This document shows positions 18,265 through 26,509 of a stretch of 64,000 nt of DNA, piece by piece. A model generated the notes under the pieces. That model worked only from the letters and a program-made list of their open reading frames with translations. It was not told the origin of the DNA and did not search any database. Source of the stretch: Blattabacterium cuenoti (GTDB lineage: Bacteria > Bacteroidota > Bacteroidia > Flavobacteriales > Blattabacteriaceae); contig NZ_CP059221.1 of NCBI RefSeq assembly GCF_014252375.1, positions 382,001-446,000 on the forward strand, given 5' to 3'. The position numbers and the translations under genes are program-made. Position 1 is the first letter of the stretch, and every line of letters begins with the position of its first letter.

Positions 18265-18612
18265 TTATGATTTTTTTTGAGATACTTTATATCCATGATT
18301 ATAAGATGAATTATTTTTAAAATCTTTTTGATGTCGTTCTGATATTACTTCTTTACCTTTTTCATCTATAATAAATTTAATCATATCGTTAAGGATATTT
18401 TTAAATTTAGAAAAATCTTCTTTATATAAGTAAATTTTATGTTTTTTATATGTTATTTCTCCATTTTCATTAAAATTTTTCTTACTTTCAGTAATAGTTA
18501 AATAATAATCACCAGCTCTTGTTTCTCTTGCATCAAAAAAATATGTGCGACTACCTGTTTTTAAAGTACGTGAACATATTTCATTTTTTTCTTTATTTTT
18601 TTTTTCGTCCAT
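18265..18612 (-). CDS. PUR-alpha-like DUF3276 family protein
   Basis: Small nucleic-acid-binding protein of the DUF3276/PUR family found across Bacteroidota and Spirochaetes. The 115 residues include the family core SRTYFFDARETRAGDYYLTI and the YKKHKIYLYKEDFSKF helix entry, forming one PUR repeat (beta sheet plus helix); PUR proteins dimerise to bind single-stranded DNA or RNA. The tail is Lys/Ser/Asn-rich and poorly conserved. Its cellular role in this group is not established. A perfect -7 box lies upstream. Confidence 0.88.
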   Translation of the reverse strand: MDEKKNKEKNEICSRTLKTGSRTYFFDARETRAGDYYLTITESKKNFNENGEITYKKHKIYLYKEDFSKFKNILNDMIKFIIDEKGKEVISERHQKDFKNNSSYNHGYKVSQKKS

Positions 18613-18636
18613 TTCAAATTTTATTTATATGTTGGA

Positions 18637-18644
18637 CAAATCTA
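18637..18644 (-). promoter_or_regulatory. -7 box TAGATTTG upstream of the DUF3276 gene
   Basis: On the minus strand this reads TAGATTTG, an exact match to TAnnTTTG and identical to the -7 boxes of both tRNA promoters in this window. It is 24 bases upstream of the start codon. A -33 TTTG is not evident in the A/T run further upstream. Confidence 0.55.
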
Positions 18645-18735
18645 AATAAAAAAAAATAAAAAAAAATATAATAAAACTATTTTTTCATTCGTTTATAAAT
18701 AAAAAATTTTATTTACATAAAAATTTTTTTATTTA

Positions 18736-18743
18736 TATATTTG
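18736..18743 (+). promoter_or_regulatory. Candidate -7 box for nusB (TATATTTG)
   Basis: Exact match to TAnnTTTG, 67 bases upstream of nusB. In DNA this AT-rich such octamers also arise by chance, and no -33 element is visible, so support is modest. Confidence 0.35.
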
Positions 18744-18810
18744 ATTTTAAATATATTAATAATTTATTTTTTTTTATAAAAAAACTATTAATTAATTATA
18801 ATTAAAATAA

Positions 18811-19704
18811 ATGTTAGTAAGAAGAGAATTTAGAATAAGAAGCTTACAATTCTTATATGCGCAATATATTTCTTCAATTGATTTATATAAAATTGAAAAA
18901 ATTATGTTAAATAGTATTGAAGATTTACATAATACATACAAATCTTTTCTATGTTTAATATTAGTAATTAGAAATAATATAATAAAAAAACAAGAAAAAA
19001 ATAATATCCCATTATTTTTTTTAGAAAAAAAAATTATTAATAATTCTATTTTAAAAATATTATCTAATAATAAACATTTAATAAAAATATATAATTCTCC
19101 AATTAATTTTTGGAAAAAAGAATATAATCTTATATTTTCTTTATTAAAAGATTTACAAAAAACTAATTATAATGAAAGTAATTTTTATTCTTTTGAAGAT
19201 GAAAAAATATTTATAATAAAATATTATAAAGACAATATAATAAAGAATAATAAACTAAAAGAATATGTAGAAGATTTATTTATAAATGGTATAGAAAATA
19301 ATTATATAGCTCATAATATGGTATGTAAAACTTTACAATTCATAAAAAATTCTATAAATCCAAATTTTAAATTGTATAATATTTATAATAATATAGAAAA
19401 TAAAAAATTTATAATTAATTTATATAGAAATACAATAATTCATAAAAAAGAATTTAATAAGTTAATAGATTATACATCTAAGAATTGGGATATAAAAAGA
19501 ATGGGTATTATAGATTTAATTATCTTACAAATGGCAACTTGCGAATTTTTATATTTTCCAAATATACCACCTAAAGCAACTATAAATGAATATATTGAAA
19601 TTACAAAAATTTTTTGTATGAATAAAAGTAAATCATTTGTAAATGGAATTTTAGATAAAATCTATAAATTTTTATGTAAAAAAAATAAAATATCAAAATA
19701 TTAA
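18811..19704 (+). CDS. nusB: Transcription antitermination factor NusB
   Basis: Binds boxA RNA with NusE/S10 to support rRNA transcription. The 297-residue protein is of the long Bacteroidota type: an N-terminal RREFRIRSLQFLYAQY segment, a divergent helical middle, and the C-terminal NusB domain with NWDIKRMGIIDLIILQMATCEFLYFPNIPPKATINEYIEI-type conserved positions (about residues 226-265), ending near SFVNGILDKI. In free-living Flavobacteriia a DUF1573 gene follows; here yajC comes next directly. Confidence 0.93.
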   Translation: MLVRREFRIRSLQFLYAQYISSIDLYKIEKIMLNSIEDLHNTYKSFLCLILVIRNNIIKKQEKNNIPLFFLEKKIINNSILKILSNNKHLIKIYNSPINFWKKEYNLIFSLLKDLQKTNYNESNFYSFEDEKIFIIKYYKDNIIKNNKLKEYVEDLFINGIENNYIAHNMVCKTLQFIKNSINPNFKLYNIYNNIENKKFIINLYRNTIIHKKEFNKLIDYTSKNWDIKRMGIIDLIILQMATCEFLYFPNIPPKATINEYIEITKIFCMNKSKSFVNGILDKIYKFLCKKNKISKY

Positions 19705-19741
19705 ATTAATCAAATTATAAAAAATATTAAAACAAAAACAA

Positions 19742-20086
19742 ATGTTAATATTATTTTTTTTCCAAAAAAATTCTATTGCAAATACTATTTGCATGTTCAT
19801 ATTAATTTTTATAATATTTTATTTCTTTATGATAAGACCTCAAATACAAAAACAAAAAAATGAAAGAGATTTTCAAGAAAAGTTAACTAAGGGAAGCTAT
19901 ATAGTAACAAATACAGGAATTCATGGAAAAATTATAGAAATAAAAAATAATTTTATTATTTTAGAGATTATCACAGGAAAAATAAAAATTGAAAAAAATA
20001 CAATATCTAAAGAATTGACAAAATTACATTATAACAATAAAATAAAAAATAAAGTTGAAATCAATTCTAGTAGGAATAACAGGTAA
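19742..20086 (+). CDS. yajC: Preprotein translocase subunit YajC
   Basis: Accessory membrane protein of the Sec-DF-YajC complex. The 114-residue protein has one strong transmembrane helix (about residues 16-31), the invariant MIRPQIQKQKNE just after it, and the GSYIVTNTGIHGKIIEI small beta domain. It overlaps coaE by 32 bases. The YbbR-like gene normally between yajC and coaE is missing. Confidence 0.95.
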   Translation: MLILFFFQKNSIANTICMFILIFIIFYFFMIRPQIQKQKNERDFQEKLTKGSYIVTNTGIHGKIIEIKNNFIILEIITGKIKIEKNTISKELTKLHYNNKIKNKVEINSSRNNR

Positions 20087-20678
20087 TATAGGTACAGGAA
20101 AAACTTTATTATCTAATTTTTTTAAAGAAAATGGAGTTCCTATTTATTCATCAGATAATAAGTGTAAAATTTTAATGAATAAATCAAATATTATAAGAAA
20201 AAATATTATAAAATTTTTTGGAATTAAATCTTATAATGGTAAAAAATTAAACAAAAATTTTTTATCAAAAATTATATTTAAAGATATAAATGCATTAAAA
20301 ATATTATGTTCTATTGTACATCCATGGGTTAAGTTAGATTTTGAAAAATGGAAAAAAAATAATAATTATCCATATATAATTAAAGAATCAGCCCTTATAT
20401 TTGAATTTGAAAATTATAAAGAATTTGATTTAATTATTATATTAACATCATATCTAAAAATAATATTGAAAAGAATTATAAAAAGAGATAAATTAAGTAA
20501 AGAAGAAATTATAAATCGTTTAAATAATCAAATAAATATTAACAATATAAAAAACATAAAAAATATAAGTAATAAAATTTTTTTTATTGAAAATAATTCG
20601 TCTATAACTAAATTAAAGAAATATTCAATAAGTTTACATAAAAAAATTATAAAAAACATTAAATATGGGAAAAGGTGA
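20055..20678 (+). CDS. coaE: Dephospho-CoA kinase
   Basis: Last step of coenzyme A synthesis. The 207-residue protein begins with the P-loop GITGNIGTGKT (about residues 7-17) and has the SSDNKCKILM motif, a HPWVK segment, and an EFDLIIIL Walker-B-like strand. The start is a TTG at 20055: no ATG exists before the P-loop, so the coding region must overlap yajC by 32 bases. Its end overlaps the start of the bTHX gene by 14 bases. Confidence 0.93.
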   Translation: MKSILVGITGNIGTGKTLLSNFFKENGVPIYSSDNKCKILMNKSNIIRKNIIKFFGIKSYNGKKLNKNFLSKIIFKDINALKILCSIVHPWVKLDFEKWKKNNNYPYIIKESALIFEFENYKEFDLIIILTSYLKIILKRIIKRDKLSKEEIINRLNNQININNIKNIKNISNKIFFIENNSSITKLKKYSISLHKKIIKNIKYGKR

Positions 20679-20796
20679 TATAAAAACTAAAAGAGGAAAA
20701 ATAATAAATAAAACATATGGTAACAGACGTCCTAATCCAAAAAAATTAAAAAAAAAGAAATATAAAATTAAAAACAATAATACTAATCGTCATTAA
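20665..20796 (+). CDS. Small ribosomal subunit protein bTHX
   Basis: A 43-codon gene. It starts MGKGDIKTKRGKIINKTYG followed by NRRPNPKK, the hallmark of the THX peptide that sits in the head of the 30S subunit in Thermus and many Bacteroidota; free-living versions are nearly identical through residue 26. The product is extremely basic (almost half Lys or Arg), with a Lys/Asn tail extension. It is nested between coaE (14-base overlap at its start) and the convergent protease gene (14-base overlap at its end). Confidence 0.88.
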   Translation: MGKGDIKTKRGKIINKTYGNRRPNPKKLKKKKYKIKNNNTNRH

Positions 20797-21502
20797 TATT
20801 ATCACTATTGTTACTATTGCTATTATTTAAAATAGACATAAAATATGTTAATTGAGTTAAATTTCCCAATGCAGAAATAATATAAGTCATTATAGCAAAA
20901 TTTAACAATTTTTTAACTTGAAAATATTCGTTACCTTTTACTAGTTTTTTTTCTTTTAACCAACTTAGAGCTCTATCACTAGCATTAAATTCTATCGGTA
21001 ATGTTATTAATGAGAATATTACAATTAATAAAAATAATCCTATTCCTATTTTAAGAATTAATGATTCTCTTCCTTCAGAGTTATAAAAAATAATTAATCC
21101 ACTTATTATGGAAATATTACTTACTCTAGAACTAAAATTAAGAATAGTAGATAAATTATTACGAAATTTTAACAAATTATCTTTTATTCTATGTTGTAAT
21201 GCATGTCCACATTCATGTGTAGCAATAGCAGCTGAAACTATATTTTTTCCATAAAAAACTATTTCACTTAAATTTATAGTTTTATCTGAAGGATCATAAT
21301 AATCAACTAATTCTCCTTGAACTGGATATATTTTCACATCATTAATTCCATTATCAATCAACATCTTTTCTGCTATTTCTCTACCACTCATATTAGATTT
21401 TAAATAAAATTTAGAATAAAATCTTAATCTATTTCTTAGAAAAATATTTATAATATGATTAATTATATAAATAATTGATGTAATGAAATAATAAAAATTC
21501 AT
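20783..21502 (-). CDS. YugP-type neutral zinc metallopeptidase
   Basis: Membrane-associated zinc protease family of unknown substrate. The 239-residue protein has an N-terminal hydrophobic segment (about 3-20), the family region MSGREIAEKMLIDNG, and the zinc site THECGH (His-Glu-x-x-His) preceded by SAAIA. Two more hydrophobic segments follow (about 130-180), then the N-A-S-D-R-A third-ligand region, and a last hydrophobic stretch (about 205-225). The tail is Asn/Ser/Asp-rich. It is convergent with bTHX and divergent from ndh. Confidence 0.9.
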   Translation of the reverse strand: MNFYYFITSIIYIINHIINIFLRNRLRFYSKFYLKSNMSGREIAEKMLIDNGINDVKIYPVQGELVDYYDPSDKTINLSEIVFYGKNIVSAAIATHECGHALQHRIKDNLLKFRNNLSTILNFSSRVSNISIISGLIIFYNSEGRESLILKIGIGLFLLIVIFSLITLPIEFNASDRALSWLKEKKLVKGNEYFQVKKLLNFAIMTYIISALGNLTQLTYFMSILNNSNSNNSDNINDD

Positions 21503-21547
21503 AAATAATGTTATTTTTATTCAATATAATGAATAATGAAAAAAAAA

Positions 21548-21555
21548 CAAAAATA
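21548..21555 (-). promoter_or_regulatory. Candidate -7 box (TATTTTTG) for the zinc peptidase
   Basis: Matches TAnnTTTG on the minus strand 46 bases upstream of the start. No -33 element is seen, so this is a tentative call. Confidence 0.35.
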
Positions 21556-21601
21556 TTAATTTATTACTAAAAATGAAAATATAACATAAATTAGTATTAT
21601 A

Positions 21602-21616
21602 TCGAAAAAATTTCGA
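21602..21616. promoter_or_regulatory. Perfect palindrome just before ndh
   Basis: TCGAAA-AAA-TTTCGA: a perfect 6-bp inverted repeat with a 3-base spacer, ending 4 bases before the ndh start codon. In DNA otherwise without C or G this is conspicuous. It could be an operator or an mRNA hairpin over the ribosome-binding region. No matching regulator is recognised. Confidence 0.45.
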
Positions 21617-21620
21617 TTGT

Positions 21621-22922
21621 ATGAATATTCCAACAGAAAAAAATTTAAAAAGAGTAATTATTATTGGAGCAGGATTTGCTGGATTACAAGTAGCAAAAAA
21701 ATTAAGAAGAGATAAATATCAAGTTATATTAATAGATAAAAATAATTATCATACTTTTCAACCGTTATTATATCAAGTAGCTACTGCAGGTTTAGAACCA
21801 GATTCTATAGCTCATTCAATAAGAAATATAATAAAAAAAACTAAAAATTTTTTTTTTAGATTAGCTAATGTTCATTATATAAATACCAATAAAAGAAAAA
21901 TATATACAAACATAGGTAATATATTTTATGATTATTTAATTATAGCTACAGGATCAGTAACAAATTATTTTGGTAACAAAAATATAAAACTTAATGCATT
22001 ACCTATGAAATCAATTCCAGAAGCATTAAATCTAAGAAGTTTAATATTACAAGATTTTGAATCAGCTTTATTAACAAATAAAATAAAAGAAAAAAAAAAA
22101 TTAATGACTTTTGTCATTGTTGGAGGTGGACCAACAGGTGTAGAATTAGCTGGAGCTTTAGCTGAAATGAAAAAATATGTTATTCCTAATGATTATCCAA
22201 ATTTAGACCATAATTACATGAAAATTCATTTGTTACAAGCATCTACTAGATTACTAGATGGTATGTCTATAAAATCAGCTGAACATGCTTATAAAAGCTT
22301 AAAAAGTTTAGGTGTATCAATATGGTTAAATTGTTTAGTAAAAGACTATAACGGAGAAGTAATCTCTATGGATAAAAATAAATATATAGAAACATCTAAT
22401 GTTATATGGGCAGCAGGTGTAAAAGGAGCATTAATAAAAGGATTTTTAACTAAAGATATGAAAAAAAATAGATTATTAGTAAATTCATATCTTAGAACTA
22501 TAAGATATAAAAATATATTTGCTATTGGAGATATTGCTTTTGTGAAAGAAAATGAAAATTATCCAAATGGACATCCAATGACTGCTCCCCCAGCTATACA
22601 ACAAGGTAATTATCTTGTAAATAATTTTAATAAATTATTATTTGATAACAGTAAAATTATGAAACCATTTATATATAATAATTTTGGATCTATGGCAACT
22701 ATTGGAAGAAATAAAGCTGTTTGTGATTTTTCATTTATTAAACTAAAAGGATTTTTAGCTTGGATAATATGGATGTTTGTTCATTTAGTTAGTTTAGTTG
22801 GATTTAGAAATAGAGTAATAGCATTAACAAATTGGATTATTCAATATTTTCATTATAATAAAAGTGTTAGATTGATTATAAGACCTTTTTATAGAAAAAA
22901 ATATTTAAAATCTAGATTTTAA
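21621..22922 (+). CDS. ndh: Type II NADH:quinone oxidoreductase
   Basis: Single-subunit, non-proton-pumping NADH dehydrogenase that passes electrons to menaquinone at the inner face of the membrane. The 433-residue protein has the FAD motif IIGAGFAGLQ (about 15-24), the quinone-site segment NYHTFQPLLYQVATAGL, the NADH motif VGGGPTGVELAG (about 173-184), FAIGDIA, and AQ-type PPAIQQG near residue 328. The C-terminus carries hydrophobic segments (LAWIIWMFVHLVSLVGF) typical of the membrane-anchored bacterial form. It overlaps convergent menF by 4 bases. Confidence 0.96.
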   Translation: MNIPTEKNLKRVIIIGAGFAGLQVAKKLRRDKYQVILIDKNNYHTFQPLLYQVATAGLEPDSIAHSIRNIIKKTKNFFFRLANVHYINTNKRKIYTNIGNIFYDYLIIATGSVTNYFGNKNIKLNALPMKSIPEALNLRSLILQDFESALLTNKIKEKKKLMTFVIVGGGPTGVELAGALAEMKKYVIPNDYPNLDHNYMKIHLLQASTRLLDGMSIKSAEHAYKSLKSLGVSIWLNCLVKDYNGEVISMDKNKYIETSNVIWAAGVKGALIKGFLTKDMKKNRLLVNSYLRTIRYKNIFAIGDIAFVKENENYPNGHPMTAPPAIQQGNYLVNNFNKLLFDNSKIMKPFIYNNFGSMATIGRNKAVCDFSFIKLKGFLAWIIWMFVHLVSLVGFRNRVIALTNWIIQYFHYNKSVRLIIRPFYRKKYLKSRF

Positions 22923-23998
22923 ATATTTTTAATAATAAAATTAGATAATATATTTTTAATTTTTTTATCTGTTTCTATATATTCACGGTATATGTTACTG
23001 CTTTCAATTATTCCACTACCTGCGTATAATACAATCTTTTTTTTTTTATATAAAATTTTTGAACATCTTAAATTAAGATATAGTTCAACATTATAATCAT
23101 CATTTACAATACCTATATATCCTGTATAAAAAGATCTTTCATAATTTTCGTTTTTAACAATAAAATCCATAGATTTTTTTATTGGTAATCCGCATATGGA
23201 AGGAGTAGGATACAAATTTTTTAATATTTCATTATATTTAATTTTTTCTTTAAATTCAATTAATATATTAGTTTTTAAATGAAATAAATCATCTATAGAT
23301 ATTGTTTTAGTTTTATATATTAAAAAATTAACATTATATTTTTTTAATGAATCATTAATATGTTGAATTACAATTTCATGTTCATTTATCTCTTTATATG
23401 TCCATTTATTTATTAATTTATTATCATTTTTCCAAATAGTTCCAGCTAAAGCCATAGTTTTCAATTTTTTATTTTTATACTTCATTAATAATTCTGGGGT
23501 AGACCCTATCCAAAATTCATTATTATTATTATTATACCATAAACTAACTAAATTATTAATATGAGAAAAAATTAAATTTTTAAATGTTTTAATTAAATCA
23601 ATCTTTCCTAATGAAATAATTAAATTTTTAGATACAACAACTTTTTTAAAAAAATTTCCTTTTATATAAGAAATAGATTTTTCTATTAATTTTTTATAAA
23701 ACAAAGAAAAATTTTTTTTTGTAAAATCTTTAGTAGAAAAAAATGAATAAATACCATTATTTAAATTTTTTTTAGAATTTATTTTAACATAAAAAATATT
23801 ATTTGTATATATTTTTATAGTTCTTTTTTGAAGGAAATCTTTAATTATAAAATAATTATTACTTATTTTTCTATTATCAGAATAAAAAAAAATTTTATCT
23901 TCGTTAGGTTTTCTAAAAATTGCAAAATTATTATTTTTAATATAATTATTTACTATTTTTCTATATAATAAAAATATACTTATTTCTTTTTTAACCAT
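22919..23998 (-). CDS. menF: Isochorismate synthase (menaquinone pathway)
   Basis: Converts chorismate to isochorismate, the first step of menaquinone synthesis. The 359-residue chorismate-binding protein shows KVVVSKN (general base Lys), WIGSTPELLM, TMALAGTIW, the NEHEIVIQHI metal-site helix, TPSICGLP, and FYTGYIGIV plus YAGSGIIESSN near the end. This matches isochorismate rather than anthranilate synthase, and no glutamine-amidotransferase partner is adjacent. The N-terminal third is degenerate, as is common in this enzyme family. It overlaps the upstream thioesterase by 8 bases. Confidence 0.9.
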   Translation of the reverse strand: MVKKEISIFLLYRKIVNNYIKNNNFAIFRKPNEDKIFFYSDNRKISNNYFIIKDFLQKRTIKIYTNNIFYVKINSKKNLNNGIYSFFSTKDFTKKNFSLFYKKLIEKSISYIKGNFFKKVVVSKNLIISLGKIDLIKTFKNLIFSHINNLVSLWYNNNNNEFWIGSTPELLMKYKNKKLKTMALAGTIWKNDNKLINKWTYKEINEHEIVIQHINDSLKKYNVNFLIYKTKTISIDDLFHLKTNILIEFKEKIKYNEILKNLYPTPSICGLPIKKSMDFIVKNENYERSFYTGYIGIVNDDYNVELYLNLRCSKILYKKKKIVLYAGSGIIESSNIYREYIETDKKIKNILSNFIIKNI

Positions 23999-24428
23999 AT
24001 TTTTTTTTTATAATTAAATTAGTCATTTTACAAAAACTAATAAGAATATTTTTTTCGTTAAAAACATTTATTTTCACTAAGTGAATTGTTTTACCTTTAT
24101 GAATAAGTTTAGCTTTAATAAATAAAATACCATTTTTAATATTATGAACATGATTAATAGATATTTCTATATTAAATAAATTAAATTTATTATGATTTTT
24201 TTCATTTTTTATATTTATAAAAGATAATGAACAACCTACTGTTTCTGATAATAAACTAGTGATACCTCCATGAAGGTATCCAAAAGGATTTAATATCGTT
24301 TTATTAATAGGAATTCTTGCTATCAATAGATTTTTATTTGAAGAAATGAAAATAAATTTAATATTACATGAAAAAAAATTTTGTTTTTTATTTAATTCAT
24401 TTAAAAAGTTAATTATTTTTGTTTTCAT
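23991..24428 (-). CDS. PaaI-type hotdog thioesterase
   Basis: Hotdog-fold acyl-CoA thioesterase of 145 residues. The signature PFGYLHGGITSLLSETVGC (about residues 49-67) holds the HGG oxyanion turn and the catalytic acid. The 8-base overlap with menF suggests it hydrolyses 1,4-dihydroxy-2-naphthoyl-CoA in menaquinone synthesis (MenI role); in Flavobacteriia this gene commonly precedes menF and menD. The function is inferred from context. Divergent from idi with an 18-base gap. Confidence 0.85.
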   Translation of the reverse strand: MKTKIINFLNELNKKQNFFSCNIKFIFISSNKNLLIARIPINKTILNPFGYLHGGITSLLSETVGCSLSFINIKNEKNHNKFNLFNIEISINHVHNIKNGILFIKAKLIHKGKTIHLVKINVFNEKNILISFCKMTNLIIKKKYG

Positions 24429-24446
24429 TTTTTATTAAAAAATCTT

Positions 24447-24980
24447 ATGAATGAAAAAATAGATAATAGTTTTATTCCTATTATAAAAAATAATAAAATT
24501 ATTGGTTTTGATAAAAAAGAAATAATACATAAAAAAGGAATACTACATAGCGCAGTATCTGTATTTATATTTGATACAAATAAAAAGATTAATTTAATGT
24601 TACAAAAAAGATCATATAAAAAATATCATTCATCTTTGTTATGGACAAATACATCTTGTAGTCATCCAATTAAAAATGAATCATTATTAAATTCTGCACA
24701 TCGTTGTTTAAAAAATGAAATGGGATTTGATTGTAATCTACAATATAAGTTTTGTTTTATTTATAATGAAACTTTAGATAATGGATTAATTGAAAATGAA
24801 TTAGATCATGTATTTGTAGGAGAGTATAATAAATATCCTATAGTAAATTACGAAGAAGTAGAAAATTGGAAATGGATGTCATTAGAAAATTTAATAAAAG
24901 ATATTTATAATTTTCCACATTTATATACAATATGGTTAAAAATTATTATAAAAAATTATATAAATAAACTAATTAAATGA
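24447..24980 (+). CDS. idi: Isopentenyl-diphosphate isomerase, type 1
   Basis: Interconverts IPP and DMAPP for isoprenoids, needed here for menaquinone side chains, undecaprenyl phosphate and tRNA isopentenylation by MiaA. The 177-residue Nudix protein has NTSCSHP with the catalytic Cys (about residue 71), the Nudix-like HRCLKNEMGF, and ENELDHVF with the catalytic Glu. Overlaps queD by 4 bases. Confidence 0.95.
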   Translation: MNEKIDNSFIPIIKNNKIIGFDKKEIIHKKGILHSAVSVFIFDTNKKINLMLQKRSYKKYHSSLLWTNTSCSHPIKNESLLNSAHRCLKNEMGFDCNLQYKFCFIYNETLDNGLIENELDHVFVGEYNKYPIVNYEEVENWKWMSLENLIKDIYNFPHLYTIWLKIIIKNYINKLIK

Positions 24981-25381
24981 AAATAATTGTAAGTAAAAAA
25001 GGTTATTTTAGTGCATCACATAGACTTTTTAATAATTTATGGGATAAAAAAAAAAACGCTAGATTTTTTGGAAAATGTTACAATGATCATGGTCATAATT
25101 ATAAATACATAGTAAGTGTAAAAGGAGAAGTAGATCCAATAACTGGATTTGTAATAAATTTAAATGAATTAAAAAACATTCTTGATAAAAATATAAAAGA
25201 ATATTTTGATCATAAAAATATTAATTTAGAATTAAAAGAATTTGAAACTATTATTCCTACTTTAGAAAATATTGCAATAGTAATATGGAAAAAAATAAAA
25301 AATAAAATATCTTCTAAATTTGAATTAAAAATTATTTTATACGAAACAGAAAATAATTTTGTTGAATATGATGGAAATTAA
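24977..25381 (+). CDS. queD: 6-carboxytetrahydropterin synthase / PTPS family
   Basis: Pterin-forming enzyme of 134 residues. Zinc ligands are in SASHRL (about residue 13) and HGHNY; the catalytic Cys is in GKCYNDHGHNY, and the C-terminal PTLENIAIVIW and YETENNFVEY strands fit the family. In Bacteroidota the gene routinely follows idi and is annotated as QueD (queuosine) or as a folate-pathway PTPS; which applies here cannot be decided from this window. Overlaps gcvT by 14 bases. Confidence 0.9.
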   Translation: MKIIVSKKGYFSASHRLFNNLWDKKKNARFFGKCYNDHGHNYKYIVSVKGEVDPITGFVINLNELKNILDKNIKEYFDHKNINLELKEFETIIPTLENIAIVIWKKIKNKISSKFELKIILYETENNFVEYDGN

Positions 25382-26483
25382 AAATTTAAAAAAAACATCA
25401 TTATATGATGTACATGTTAAATTAAATGCAAAAATAATAAATTTTTCAGGATTTTATATGCCAGTTCAGTATAAATCTTCATTAGAAGAGCATATGTATG
25501 TAAGAAATTACTCTGGATTATTTGATGTTAGTCATATGGGAAAATTAATAGTAAAAGGAAAAAATTCCAAAAAAATTTTACAATATTTAACAACAAATGA
25601 TTTATCAAAAATAAGTCCAGGACAAGCTCAGTATACATGTTTTACAAATGAAAATGGGGGGATTATAGATGATTTGGTTATTTATTGTTTAAAACATTAT
25701 GAATATTTACTTATAGTAAATGCCATTAATATTGAAAAAAATAAAAAATGGATTTTAAAAAATAAAAAAAACAACTTATTAAAGTTAATTGATTTTTCAG
25801 AAAAATATTCTTTATTAGCAATACAAGGTCCACTTTCTATAGTTTATATACAGAAACTAACATCTATTATATTAGATAAAATTCCATTTTATCATTTTAA
25901 AATAGGGGATCTATGCGGAATAAAAAATGTTTTAATATCCAATACAGGATATACTGGATCAGCAGGTATAGAAATTTATGTTTCTAATAAATACGTTAAA
26001 AGTATATGGAATAATATATTAAATATAGGAAATGGAAAAATAATACCATGTGGTATTTCTAGTAGAAATTCATTAAGATTGGAAATGGGATATCGTTTAT
26101 ATGGTCAAGATATTTCAGAAAATATAACCCCAATAGAATCTGGATTATCATGGATAGTTAATTTTAAAAAAAATTTTATATCAAAAGATATTTTAATAAA
26201 ACAAAAAAAATCTGGAGTATATAAAAAATTTTTATCATTTTATATAAATGATTTAAAAGTTTGTATACCAAGAAATGGACATAAAATTATTGATGAATAC
26301 AATAATATAATTGGATTTGTAACATCAGGTTCATATTCTCCAATAATAAAAAAATGTATAGGACTTGGATATTTATATAAAAATTATAGTAAAATTACTA
26401 ATATGTTTATTTTAATAAGAAATAAAAAAATTTCCATAAAAATAAAAAAATTACCTTTTATAAAAATAAAAAAAGTTAATTAA
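25368..26483 (+). CDS. gcvT: Aminomethyltransferase, glycine cleavage T protein
   Basis: Transfers the methylene group of glycine from lipoylated H protein to tetrahydrofolate. About 371 residues, normal length. Conserved segments: KTSLYDVHVKLNAKIINFSGFYMPVQY at the N-terminus, the FDVSHMGK and LTTNDLSKI folate-binding motifs, NTGYTGSAGIEIYV, and the C-terminal GFVTSGSYSP. Start is ATG at 25368 or 25371 (adjacent in-frame codons); an upstream TTG at 25359 is less likely. It depends on a lipoamide dehydrogenase for the L-protein role, which matters given the degenerate lpd in this window. Confidence 0.95.
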   Translation: MMEIKNLKKTSLYDVHVKLNAKIINFSGFYMPVQYKSSLEEHMYVRNYSGLFDVSHMGKLIVKGKNSKKILQYLTTNDLSKISPGQAQYTCFTNENGGIIDDLVIYCLKHYEYLLIVNAINIEKNKKWILKNKKNNLLKLIDFSEKYSLLAIQGPLSIVYIQKLTSIILDKIPFYHFKIGDLCGIKNVLISNTGYTGSAGIEIYVSNKYVKSIWNNILNIGNGKIIPCGISSRNSLRLEMGYRLYGQDISENITPIESGLSWIVNFKKNFISKDILIKQKKSGVYKKFLSFYINDLKVCIPRNGHKIIDEYNNIIGFVTSGSYSPIIKKCIGLGYLYKNYSKITNMFILIRNKKISIKIKKLPFIKIKKVN

Positions 26484-26509
26484 CTTTATTACATATAATT
26501 CTTTAATTA

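Larger units (their letters stand above)
18613..18810. other. AT-only divergent intergenic region
   Basis: About 200 bases of nearly pure A and T between the DUF3276 gene (minus) and nusB (plus). Apart from the two -7 boxes given separately, I see no ORF with a recognisable product, no stable GC-containing hairpin and no repeat. Confidence 0.6.

Noticed and set aside
18613-18810. Replication origin in the AT-only spacer
   Set aside because: No DnaA boxes or GC-skew evidence can be seen; all spacers in this genome are comparably AT-rich.
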